NCBI GenBank assembly: GCA_009760885.1
Contig: CM019697.1
Coordinates: 29,380,710 to 29,444,709, forward strand
DNA from: Achatina immaculata
Taxonomy: Eukaryota > Mollusca > Gastropoda > Stylommatophora > Achatinidae
Reading direction: 5' to 3'
DNA length: 64,000 nt
In this document: positions 32,249 to 44,300 of the stretch, one piece after another
Layout of the letters: each line of letters begins with the position of its first letter
How positions within the stretch are numbered: the first letter of the stretch is position 1
Program-made: the position numbers and the translations under genes
The notes under the pieces: generated by a model
Told to the model about the DNA's origin: nothing
Database searches by the model: none
What the model saw: only the letters and a program-made list of their open reading frames with translations

Positions 32249-32261
32249 CCGGAAGCACGTG
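32249..32261 (+). promoter_or_regulatory. ETS-type motif plus CACGTG E-box upstream of UTP3
   Basis: CCGGAAG (32249-32255) is followed directly by CACGTG (32256-32261), 62 bp before the ATG. CACGTG is the MYC/MAX-type E-box common at ribosome-biogenesis genes. CCGGAAG is an ETS/GABP core common in housekeeping promoters. The CCGG bases are part of the TSD of the adjoining LINE, so the site survived the insertion. Confidence 0.5.
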
Positions 32262-32322
32262 ATTTTTATGTTGTAAATGGTCTTGCTTCAATCGAGAAGC
32301 TAGCTGAGGCATCAACTGTAAA

Positions 32323-32369
32323 ATGAAAAGAGGTGGAAAGAGAGCGAAGGGATCAAAACCCGAAAAAAA
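32323..32369 (+). CDS. UTP3: UTP3 exon 1
   Basis: ATG followed by a short basic leader MKRGGKRAKGSKPEK plus two bases, then donor GTAGGT. A basic N-terminus just before an acidic region is usual for SAS10 proteins. The phase-2 exit fits exon 2 only if the CATTAG acceptor at 45220 is used rather than the nearby GTTGCAG. Confidence 0.65.
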
Positions 32370-35300
32370 GTAGGTATTTAAGTGTCGATGTTAATGACAT
32401 TTCAGAAATATTGTGTATTTCATGGCTTTATTTATTTATTGTTTAAAATAAGAGTTCGGCAATTTTCTCTGGAATAGATCGCTGGCATTTCGTATCATTT
32501 ACTCGAGTGTATGGCGCCAACACTAAGTTTTAAATGTCAGGTTATAAATCTTTCACGATATCTGTTAGTCTTTTCTTTCAGATAACTTTCTCAATGTTAC
32601 CATACTGGGTTTTATTTTGATTTTTAAATTTCGTTTGGAAAGATGAAGATAGAATTTTTGTTACAATGGCTGACGGAAATTGTTAAACATTTTTGCAGTT
32701 CATGAAATGCTAAAGGCAGACCATTACATTAAATTAGGAAATACAGTAGTAACTGAAACTATTATAAGAATGAAAGTTCATCATACAGTGCCTTAGCAGT
32801 GGTGAGGTTTTGTGATTTAAAAAAAAATAGTGTAGACGGTGGATAAACCTTGACCTCATTATTTACAATGGAGCTATCTAGTACAGAGATTTATTGCAGG
32901 ACCTCTATTATGTAATTATAAATAGTTGCACTTTGTTACCATAATGAAAGTTTTAATGCCATGGATTTGTTCTTTTTCTTACCATCTGGACACATGGACT
33001 CCTGTCCATTTCTTAACGCTTATCACCAGTCGAACACTGCAATTCATTTGCTTTTTTTTTCACATCAGTGTCCAAAATACACTCAAAGGCATTTGATTGT
33101 GTACAACACCAGAAACTTTGGGAAATAATGGAAAAAATGGGATTTCCAACACATTTGATACAATTAACATCACTGCTGTATCTAGACCAACAAGCAGCAG
33201 TAAGAATAAATGGTGAAACAACTTGGTTTGACATAAAACAAGGGGTCCGTCAGTGGTGCATATTGTCACCCTACTTATTTAACTTGTATACTGAAAATAT
33301 AATGAGGAATGTTAGAGAAGATGTAGACAAAGAATATTACGATGCCATAACAATTGGAGGGGTTATGAAATGCCAGAGATTAGATATGCTGATGATAAGT
33401 ATTAATGTCCACAAAACAAAAAGGAATGGAAAAACTAATTATGTCAGTCTGTAAGAACAGCAAAGAACAAAACCTCTATCTTAATGCAAAGAAAACTAAA
33501 TTTATGACAACTGACAAAACAAGCAAGGCAGCTGAAATATGTTTCAGTGAGGAAAAAGTGGAGAGTTTTGAATATCTTGGATACGCTGCTGGCGAGATTC
33601 TTCAACTGCCGTGTGTGGAGCGGTGCTCCTCCTGGCCAATTAAGAAAGGTTCAAATGGGGTTGCCGCGCGGCATCACTGCGGACAAGGTGGTAGAAAGGA
33701 TAAAGTGAAGCAAACAGTCAAATCACGGCACCTCTGGTCTGGAGGTTGGCCACGTCCTGAGTGCAGTCATATCGGGTGAAATGCATGAACCGGCTTAACC
33801 AAGAGGTTAAGACACTGCTGGCGAGACTCTCCGAATGCCGCGTGTGGAGTGAAGCTCCTCCCGGTCAAGGAAGAAAATGCAGAAAAAGAAATAAGGGTTG
33901 CTGTGCGGCGCCGATGTGAAAAAGTGAAGAAAAGGATAAAGTGAAATTTAATCGGTATGTCCAGTAGTATCGCTACGAGAGCTACACATACCACGGCACC
34001 TTTGCTCTAGAGGTTTGCCACGTCCGAAATACACCTACACTGGTGAAATATGCCTAAACCGGCACACACCAGGGGTGAAACTTGATGGCCAGGCATGTCA
34101 CGCCACCTCCGCTTTAGAGGTTGGTCACGCCCGATATACACCCATACTGGTGAAATATGCCTAAACCGCCTTATACCAGGGGTGAAACTTAAAGGCTAAG
34201 CATGTCGAGGTACCTCTGCTCTAGAGGTCAGTCACGTCCCAAACGCGCCCATACTGGGATAATATGCCTAAACCGGCTCAACCCAGGGGTAGAAGTCACT
34301 AGTGGTGAGGACTCGTCCTTCTGGACAAAAGCTCCATCCTGGTCACAACTAGGAAGGGTAGCGGCCACGACCACAAAATGCTGAAGTCGGAGACACTGGA
34401 CCAGGGCAGTCAGATAGGCAACCACCTCTCACCCGGCGGGGATGTATGCGTATCCTAATCACGCTGAGGTTTTCCGGTGAGAAAGTCCAACTCTGGACTG
34501 GATGGGCAACCACTTCTCACCCGGCGGTGATACACAGGTATCTCAAAACACGTCGAGGTTTTCCGGTGAGAAGGTCCAACTCTTGCCTGGGTGGGCTACT
34601 GCCTCTCATCCAGCGGGGATGCACTGATATCCTAAACACGTCGAGGTCTTCCGGTGAGAAAGTACAACTCTAGACTAAACTGGTGCAACGAAAACCACAG
34701 TGTCACGCAATCCGCTTCAGAGACCCACCAAGAATACAGGCTAAAGCCCTGCGATACCCTGAACCCCTTGTGGTCCTCTTGGGGATCTCGTGTGGTCCTT
34801 TCGGGGACCACATAGGAGACCACGGGACCTAACGAGGACCACAGGCATAAATTCAGTAGGATCACAGTGCGGTTTTGGTGGTAGAAGCAAACGAAGAAGA
34901 AGAAGAATATCTTGGATCACTACTAACTAGTAGTGGAGATACTATGAGGGAAGTTAAAAGGAGGACATCTGTCGCTCTTCAGAAAGTAAAACAACTAAAG
35001 AATCTGTGGAGAAGAGCAGACAGAACCACAAAATTAAGATTTTTAAGGGCATGCATCTTTCCCATTGCAGCATATGCCTGTGAGACCTGGACACTTAACA
35101 AAACAGCTGAGAAATGCATAAATGCCTTTAAATGTAAATGCTACAGAAGAGTTCTTCAAATATCATGGACACAAAAAAAAACCAAATATATCTATACTAC
35201 AAGAACTTAGAGAAGGCTGGCTAGTAAAAAGGATTAAAGAGAGAAAACTTAATATTTTGGACACATCGTGATAATCTAGAGAAAACTGTCTTGGAAGGGT

Positions 35301-38300
35301 GCATAATGGGAAAAAGAAAGAGGAATACCAAGGCGAAGATGGCTGCAAGACACCGTTGATGATCTGCAAATGGATGCATCAGCCGCTGGCCATCTTGCTC
35401 AGAACCGAGAGGCCTACAGAAGTACTGTTAGGGAGGCAAAGTACCGCAAGGGACATGCAAATGAATGAATGTCCAAAATACATTAACTGTGTTATTCAGT
35501 TTTTCAGTATTTTTCTTTTCAGTTTCATATAATGTGATACTTTTTCTCTAACCTGAAATACTAATTGTTTGTTGCATTTTTATTTGTATCACATGAGTAA
35601 TCATATATTCATTATGAGTCAGTCAGTCATTTGCACGTCCCATGCTGAACTTTGCCTCCCTAACACTTCTCCTGTAGGCCTCTCAGTTGTAATCAAGATG
35701 CCCTGCTGCTGATGCATCCATGTGCAGATTATCAGCGATGTCTTGCAGCCATCTGCGCCGTGGTCTTCCTTTCTTTTTCCCATTTTGTATCCTTCCAAGA
35801 CAGTCTTCTCTAGATTATCACGATGTTTAATGTGTCCAGAGTATTTAAGTTTTCTCCGTTTAATCCTCTTTACTAGCTAGCCTTCTTCATTATTAAGTTC
35901 TTGTAGTATGGATATATTTCTGAGTACATTGTACTATACTATCCAAAAAAAGAAATGTATAACTACTGATGACCAAATTTTAGCCATAACTTTGATATTC
36001 TATAGCTTTTTAAAGTGAGTGAATAAAATTTTCAAATTGCACACAATAATACCTAAGGGTTTAAACAGTTACTTGACAGTTTCATGCATCTCTATGACAA
36101 AAGTTTGTTAGTCCCAGGGGTTCTCAAGTTAGTATGGTGTGTGGCCTCTGCTTGCATCGATCGGCAACTGGCATCTCCTGGACATAGATGCGATCAGATG
36201 TCTGATGTGTGCTTGTGGGATGGCTGCCCACTCTTCCTGGAGTGCTTGCCACAGATCACGACGATTGTTTGGAGAAAAAGCTTTTCTGCAACAAACATGT
36301 CTTTGCAGCTCATCCCATAGGTGCTCGGTTGGATTCATATCTGGAGACATGGATGGAGAGGGAAGGGTGAGAATGTTGTTGGCAGTCAGGAACTGTGTGG
36401 TGAAACGTACAGAATTGTGTCCATTGTCCTGTTGAAACACAGACCTTTGTGCAGCCAAAAATGGAAGGACATGGGGTCGAAGAATTTCATTGATTATCGT
36501 TGCACATACAAGCCTCCTTCAGGCTGCACCAATGGACTCCTTCCGTTGATATTGATCATTCCCCATACCATTATACCTCCACCACTGTGCGGAGGAGCTT
36601 CATCAACGCAATTTTGGGCAAAACGTTCATTTGGCCTAAGGTAGACCCTTCTCCGTTTATCATGGTGGTGCAACAAAAAAGGAAGATTTGTCACTAAACC
36701 AGACACATCTCCATTGATTGTCAGTTGTCCAGGGCTGATGCTGGTTGGTCCAAACAAGTCAATTTTGGCGATGGCGTCTCGTTAAGACAGGACTTTAGTG
36801 AGGTTGTCGTGCCACCAGTCCAGCTTCATGCAGTCTATTCCGGACGGTTTGATCAGACACACAACATCCTGCATGCAATGACTGGGCACTTTAGGAAGCT
36901 GTTGTAAACCTGTTTCTGAGGTGATGAACCAGAATAAAGCAATCATCAGCTGCTGTTGTCACCCTGGGTTGTTCACTGCAGTGCTGGTCTTCAGCTGAGC
37001 CAGTGGCTTGGAAACGGTGCCAAAGTCGACTGATGGTACTGTGATGCATGTCTAAATGCCTGGCAACCTGACTTTGACTTTTGCCTGTTTACAGTCGACC
37101 AATAGCATTGTTTCGTAAATTTTGTGATAGACATGCCATAATTGTTTGCTTGAAAATTAACTGAATTTGTTTGTGTAACCTCATCTTTTTATAGGGTTTC
37201 ATTTGCGTGGGAAGTGAGTTGTGCTTACCACAAAATTCACAACTTTCCTGTAAACGCAGTGTGAGTTATGGTAAAAAAATGCGTTATTAGCAAGTGCAGC
37301 TGCTGTGTTCTGACTATACACGAGAATAGCAAAATTCTTGCTAAATCTTGGACCTGATATTTTGATGACAGTTTTTAGTTTGGTTTGAGATACCTGGGAA
37401 AAAAATTTTGTCATAACATATAAAACATGACCCTTATATAAGCTATGCGTTTCTTTTTTTGAACAGTATATTATAGTTTTCTTTAGTATTGTAATTACTG
37501 CTGTTTTAAAGCTCATGGGTATCAGCCATGTGTCATTGATTATGTCTATAGCTTTGTCAGTTCCAAATGTTTCTGCTCATTCTTGCTTTTGCTTTAAATA
37601 CTGAATGCACAAAGGCAGAAGTCATCACTTTTAAAGTTTCATGTGCATCATTTATATGGATATAACAATAAATGATTGTAAGACAAGGCAAACATTTAGA
37701 GACATCCTGTGATAAATAAATAGTTATTGTCATTAGAGATGTTTTGATTATATGAATCCATGTTGAGCCGTTTTATGGAGAAATTTAATATTTCTGTTTG
37801 AAAGACACAAATTTGATAATTATCTTTTTCAGTCCAGTCAGTTTTGTTCATTGGCTTGAATCAGTGCTCATATTATTTCACTGTTGAAGCATAGGAAATA
37901 ATTAGTTTTTGTTTCTAATAATTTCATGTTTTTTAAAAAAATATATGGCGACCTGGTTAGCCGAGTGGTTAGGCACTCGGCTTACTAATCCGGTAGTACC
38001 TGGTTCAGTCCCAGTAGTGGGATTTTTTTCTGGTACACATCAAAAAAGCAACATCACACTTTCATGTGCTGATTGTCATGGAAAATACGGACCTAACACT
38101 GTGGTTCCCAGTAAATCTTAATGACATGGAAACAGAAATGTTACCTTTTTCAATATATAATCTCCAGTAGGCATATTTCTTTTGAAAACAAATTTATAAT
38201 GAATTTTGTATATTTCTTTGTCAGGGCATAGTTAAAAGAAAATTGAAATTTTTGTTGAGAACATCAGAGCTATACAGTACATCTCTCTCTGTGAACCTTA

Positions 38301-41300
38301 AGTGTCCAGGGCACATGGGGTTTCAGCAAGTGTTTTCCACAAATATCTGTCCTTTGCCTTTTTTTCCGCTCTTGCCCAGGTGAACTTTCTGTTGCTCAAC
38401 ATCCTCCCTGCTGTTCTTCTCCATGTCTCTTTTGGTCTACCCATATTTCTGGTCCCCTGTGGTGTCCATCTTAGTGCTGTTTTTGGTAGTGAGTTGTCAG
38501 TCAGTCACTCGGAGCACATGTCTAAACCATCACCAGCATCTTTCCTCAATAATTGCTGTCAGTGGCTTCATCTGCATTTTTGCCAACAAGATGTTATTTC
38601 TTATGGTGTTTGGCCAAAATATTTTTCTAATTCTTCGTAAACGTTTAGTATGGAAAGAATTCAACTTGTTTTCTATGGTTTTGATGATTTTCCAGCATTC
38701 ACTTCCATAGAGTAGCACACTTAGAACATTACTCTTAAATATCCTGATTTTCGTATTAATGCCTAGTTTTTTAGATTTGCATATAGTCTGCAGCACTGCA
38801 AAAGCCTGGTTTGCTCTAGTAAGTCTGCTGTTGATGTCCTCTGTGCTGTCTCCATTTTCTACTACTCTACTGCCAAAGTATACAAATTCATTGACCTCCT
38901 CCACTAACTTGCTATCTACTGTGAGTACATTTCTGTTGTTCACATTTTGCTTCATTAACTTTGTCTTTCCTACGTTGATCTTTAGTCCTATGTTGTTTGC
39001 ATTCTGAGTTAGCTTGTTTATTTTATCTTGCATATATTTGTGCCTGCTTGATAATAGACAAATGTCGTCCGCAAAGTCAAGGTCTTCCAGCACTGTGTCA
39101 AAGGTCCATTGTAATCCTCTGCGTTTGTCTGAGGTTGCCTCCTCCATTAACCAGTCTATTTCCAAGATAAATAATTATGGTGATAGTACACATCCCTGCT
39201 TCACTCCTGTTTGTACCCTAAAACAGCTGGAGGTATGTTCTCCACAGATCACTTTGCACTGAAAACCCTTGTATAGGGCTTTGATTACATTCACTATCTT
39301 ATGGAGGAGGCCATGCCATCTTAGGAGACCAAAAGAGACACGGAGAAGAGCAACAGAAAGGATGTTGAGCAACAGAGGGCTCACCTGGGCAAGAGAAAAA
39401 AAAAAAAGACAAAGGATAGGCATTTGTGGAAAACCCTTGTGGAAGCCCCATGTGCCCTGGGCATTTAAGGTTCAGAGAGATAGAGATGTCTATTGTTTGT
39501 GCTGCTTGTGTTCTGTTTAGTAGGGTGTTAAAGTGTTCCCTCCATCTTTCAATTTTTTTCTTTCTCTACTGATCAGTTGTCCCTTATGTGTCCTTATTGC
39601 ACTCTCACATCTTGTGCTGAAGTTACCTATCATCTGCTTTGTATTTTGTATATGGTTTTCATGTCATTTGCATATGCTGCTTTCTCTACTGATTCTGCTA
39701 AGTTGTCATAGTATTGACATTTATCTTGACATTTGTCTTTTTGTATATAATTACTTAAAACTTGTTCTTTAAGCCTTTGTGACTTGGTTTTCAGTAATTT
39801 TTTCTTGATTTCCTTTCTTTGCTCTCTTTTCCCATGTGGCCTTGCTTATCCATTCCTCTTTTCTCCATTTCCGATATCCCAGCACCTCTTTTTCATGTAG
39901 TGTTTTATTGAACTCTAGTATGGACATTTCTGCTTCGTCTTGTAGGACACTGAAGTGGTTCTTAAGTACTACTGAGAATTCATTCCTTGTTTGTTGGTCT
40001 TTCAGTTTTGCTGTATCAAAACATGTCATTCTGTGTTCTCTGATTTTGGCTTTGCTTAATTTTAGTTTTATTTTTGCTACCAGAAGGTTGTGATCACTTC
40101 CTATATTGCTCCTTTCCTTACTCTCACATCATGTAGTGTACCGTTTCCACTTGTTGTTTATTAGTATGTGATCGATTTTTCTATGGTTTTATCTGGGGAC
40201 CTCCAAGTCACTTTATGGATGTTTTATGTTGAAAAATTGTCCCTCTGATGGTCATCACTTTTTCTTCACAGAAATTGCAGTCTTTCTCCATTTTCATTTA
40301 TTTCTCTGATTCCTTCTCTTCCCATGATTCTTCTTCTATCTTCATTTCCCACACCTATTTTTGCATTGAAGTCACCCAAGATGAGTAGCATATGGGTATT
40401 GTTTCTACTGTGGCTTGGAGGCTGTTGTAAAAATAATCTTTTAAAATCTTTTAATACCTCTTCAGGTGCTTCTTTTGGTGCATAATAACTATAATAGACA
40501 GCTTCGTGACTCTTGAGTTGAAGCTTGCATATATATTTCTCATTTATAGGTGTCCATTTCAGCAATGCTCTTGATGCTTCTTTTGTTATAATCAGTGCTA
40601 CTCCTCTTCCTTTACCTGACCATATTATTGTATCTTCTGTGTGCTGTGTTAATTTCCTTCTGCCTTGTCCTGTCTATCTTGCCTCTTGTATTCCTAGTAT
40701 GTCTAGTATGTAGGGAATACAGTACATTCCCTATGTTAAATTTGCCATTAAATCAAGGTAATTAAATGATACATAACCTTTCTCAGATTTCATCCTCTGA
40801 CTCTTGCTTTTATTTTCTGATATTTTTTTTAGTTCTTATATTGTTGAATTTATAGTGTTTTTGTTCGGTTTATTCCTAATAACATATTTTGCCTTTCTAT
40901 TCAGTTAACTTTAATTTCATGTACAACATTGTTTATGTTTCATCATTAGAGACATGACAAATTGCATGTGAAATTGACATGTTCTGCTTGTTAAAATTAT
41001 GAACGGAATTTTATTTTGAAACAGGATAGAAAATAATTAAACATGAGAGAACTGAATAAATTTTCTCCTGGATTGTGCAAAACCGACACCTAGTTAACAA
41101 ATCGGGCAGATCAGGTCAAACTGGGAACTTAAGTTTCAGATAGTAATTTGACTCTAAAAAAAGCACAATTTCTGTTATGAAAAGTACCATCATATTATCA
41201 TTTATACTATCCATGCTCTCTACAAACTTCTGCTACAGTATTGGAATACAAATAAGAAGTTAAACTCTAAATTTAGTTTTAAATTTCTAATTTTTTATAA

Positions 41301-44300
41301 CATAACTTTCACACTCATACTTTTAGCATATAGTTTTGTTTTCATGACTGCCATTCATATTCAGTCATTGATGGCTAAGTCGTCAGACCAAACTTACATA
41401 TGTACAGGAGACAGGACAAAACTGAGGCAAAAATTTAGAGACAATGTGGAAGAAGATGTAAGAGAACTTGGAGTAAACAACTGGGAAAAGAAAGTCAGGA
41501 ACAGATGACTGATGTTGGATTATATCTGCAACAGTGAGCTTCAAAGGCTTGGAGTGCTGATGAATCAGATATTCATTTTGGACCCATATGTAAAACTTGG
41601 CATATTGGCTCATCTCATATACTGTGTTTAGTATATGGCAAATGTTAGTAACACACAATAATTAGTGTATAAATATATAACTATACATGGAGTCACTGCA
41701 GTAAAGTTGTGATACTAAAATGTATAAAGAAGGAAAAAAGTAGGAACAGCTTTATTACTTAACGAGTACACAGTCGTGACGTTTCGGCATGAGCCTTAAT
41801 CATACAAAAACATGCAGGACAAAGAAACAGAGATAAATTCATATGAATGCTGTGTTAAAAAAAATCAAATAAAATGATTAGAGCACTTAGCTGTAACTTG
41901 AAAGAATCTGTGGCTTGTGTGTCATATATGTTATATATAATATGCTGTGTGTCAGAAATTCACATGGTGGAGTGTAGAGAGCATTTAAATGGAGACTTGG
42001 GATGTGTGATAGGTGGGTCGTAACTGAGGGTAGTGGGTGGGAAAACCTTGAGAGGAGGAAGAGTGATACATTGGTAATCTAGCCGGGAGAAGGTGAAATA
42101 TGTGATTATGGTTAGGGTAGAGGGGTTGTAATGTGATGCTGTGAGGAAGTTCTGAACTATGGGGAGGGATTGTGGAAGAGGAGAATGTTAGGTGTAGCTG
42201 AATAACGAGCTCAAACCATGTGGTTCTAGCATCTCATATTCCTGAATGTAGCGGTTCTTAAGTGCTAGGCGGCTTCAGTCATCTACGTGACATTGTTTGA
42301 TGGCTGTTACCAGAAAATAGATTTGCCTGAAATGATTCAGGACTGGTTTCGAAGTATGCTGGGTGATATTGTGCAGATGTTTCTGCATGTGGTCCCCTAA
42401 TCTGAGGCCAGTTTCACCAGTGTAAGTCATCTTGCATCTTTTGCATACAATGACATAAATCACATTGCGGGACTCATATGTGAATCCCTCATGGAGAGTG
42501 AGGATAGTTTTGGGAAAGGTGATCATTTTCATTTACCAGACTACAGGACAGGTAACGCAGCAAAGGCGGTTACATTTTCTAGTGCCAGCGTATGACTATG
42601 GACAAGGATGTCTTTAAGATTGGGTTCCTGTTTGTATGCAAATAGGGGTGGATCAGAGAAAATGTTGCGAGGTTTTAAAATTTCAACTTTATAATAATTC
42701 AAAGAGCCATAAAGGAAGAGAAAACAAGTTACAAGTTGTTTTGAGTCTGAAACAATCCTAGAATTCCTTATCAGGTTTTATCAAAGTAATATCTGCATCT
42801 AACTTTCTGAATTAATATCTTTTGCAGATGACTAGTAAATATTTTTCAAGTTAACTGAACTCATCCGTGAGAACTTTTGCTGAACAATCCTTCATTAAGA
42901 CTATGTTTTGATGAGGATGAAAATTAGATGAATGGTAGCAGAATGAGTAACGAAATGAAAAACAGTCATAACATATTCCAACAAAAAAATTTTTTTTCTT
43001 GGTGTCTTGGTTTTCAGACCTGTTCCTGGGGTTATTTGGGGCACTGATTCAGAAAACTGCATTGGATAGACCACATCAGTTCTGGATTCTTAAATGTTGA
43101 ATTTATAAAATGTTAGTCTGCTCTTTAACATATCTATTCTGCAGAATTGGGATGTCATAACAAGCTGTCTTTTTTTGAATGTATTTAATTTACTCACATT
43201 TAATTTTTGTATAAAGTGACCTTTGTTTCACAGTTATTCATCTCCTTCCATTCTTGTAATGCACACTGGCATAAAAATGTATAGCTGAAATGACAAAATC
43301 GCTTTTGTTCTGTTTTATTACATAATTATGTGCACAAAATTAAGATGGTAAATCATGGTTTTTGTAGACTACATAAATTTGTATTTCAAAGGTTTCTTAA
43401 CATGATCTGTTTAAAACAGGTGCACTGTATAATAGTTATGATCTTATAGGAGGTGTGTGTATATTCCCACTCGTATAGTTTCATTTAATTAATTATTTTG
43501 CTATATTTGTGGGGAGTACACACTGAAAGCAAGTAGGAAACCTATTTCTGCATTTGTAAAAAGAGCATACATAGGTTATTTTGGTGTCAAGCTTAGAGAT
43601 CAGTATAAGTCATGGGCTCTTCATATTGAATGCAAAACTTGTACAGAGCATTTGCCCAAATGGACAAATGGAAAGAGAACCTGTCTGAAATTTGGAGTAG
43701 CAGTGGTGTGGAGAACATTGTTGCTGCTGCATGCCTACAGGACATTATTTGTGCCACTAGTGAAAATAAAACCACTTTGATGACTGTTAATTTTGTATTG
43801 TTATTATCATCGGCATCAGTCGAAATAATCGTGACAAGTGGTCTTACCCTGATCTCCCTTCAGCCAGGAGATCTATTCCACACTTGGATCTTATACCTGT
43901 TTCACCTTTCCTTAAACTACCACAACTCTCAGGGGATGAGTCTTGCATATCTGATATCGCACAAGGTAAAGAAATGGGGGAAGTGACAGTGAATTCCAAA
44001 CAACTTCACATAGTATCATTTTGATCAGAATGAATTGATCAGGGACTTAAATCTTTTCAAGGAGTATTCTGAATTGCTTGCCTACAAACTAAAGGAAAAG
44101 AATATACTTCAGCTCAGAATGATAATGATATTTTATTGAAGGAAAGAAAAGGATTTGCCGCCATTCTTTACTCAAGACAACAACTTAGTATTCTGCATTG
44201 ACATCGGAAACCTTGTGAAGAAAATTGGTCTTTCAGAATATAACCAAATTGAGTGGCGTCTTTTCATCAACAGTTTGAAATGTGTTCTTTTAAATAGCGG

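Noticed and set aside
35163..35369. Minus-strand frame with a signal-peptide-like Leu/Phe run
   Set aside because: Antisense of the LINE A 3' end; the same frame recurs at every A copy.
37948..38030. Functional tRNA gene
   Set aside because: Anticodon and T arms partly fold, but the acceptor stem does not pair and a non-tRNA body follows; called as a SINE.
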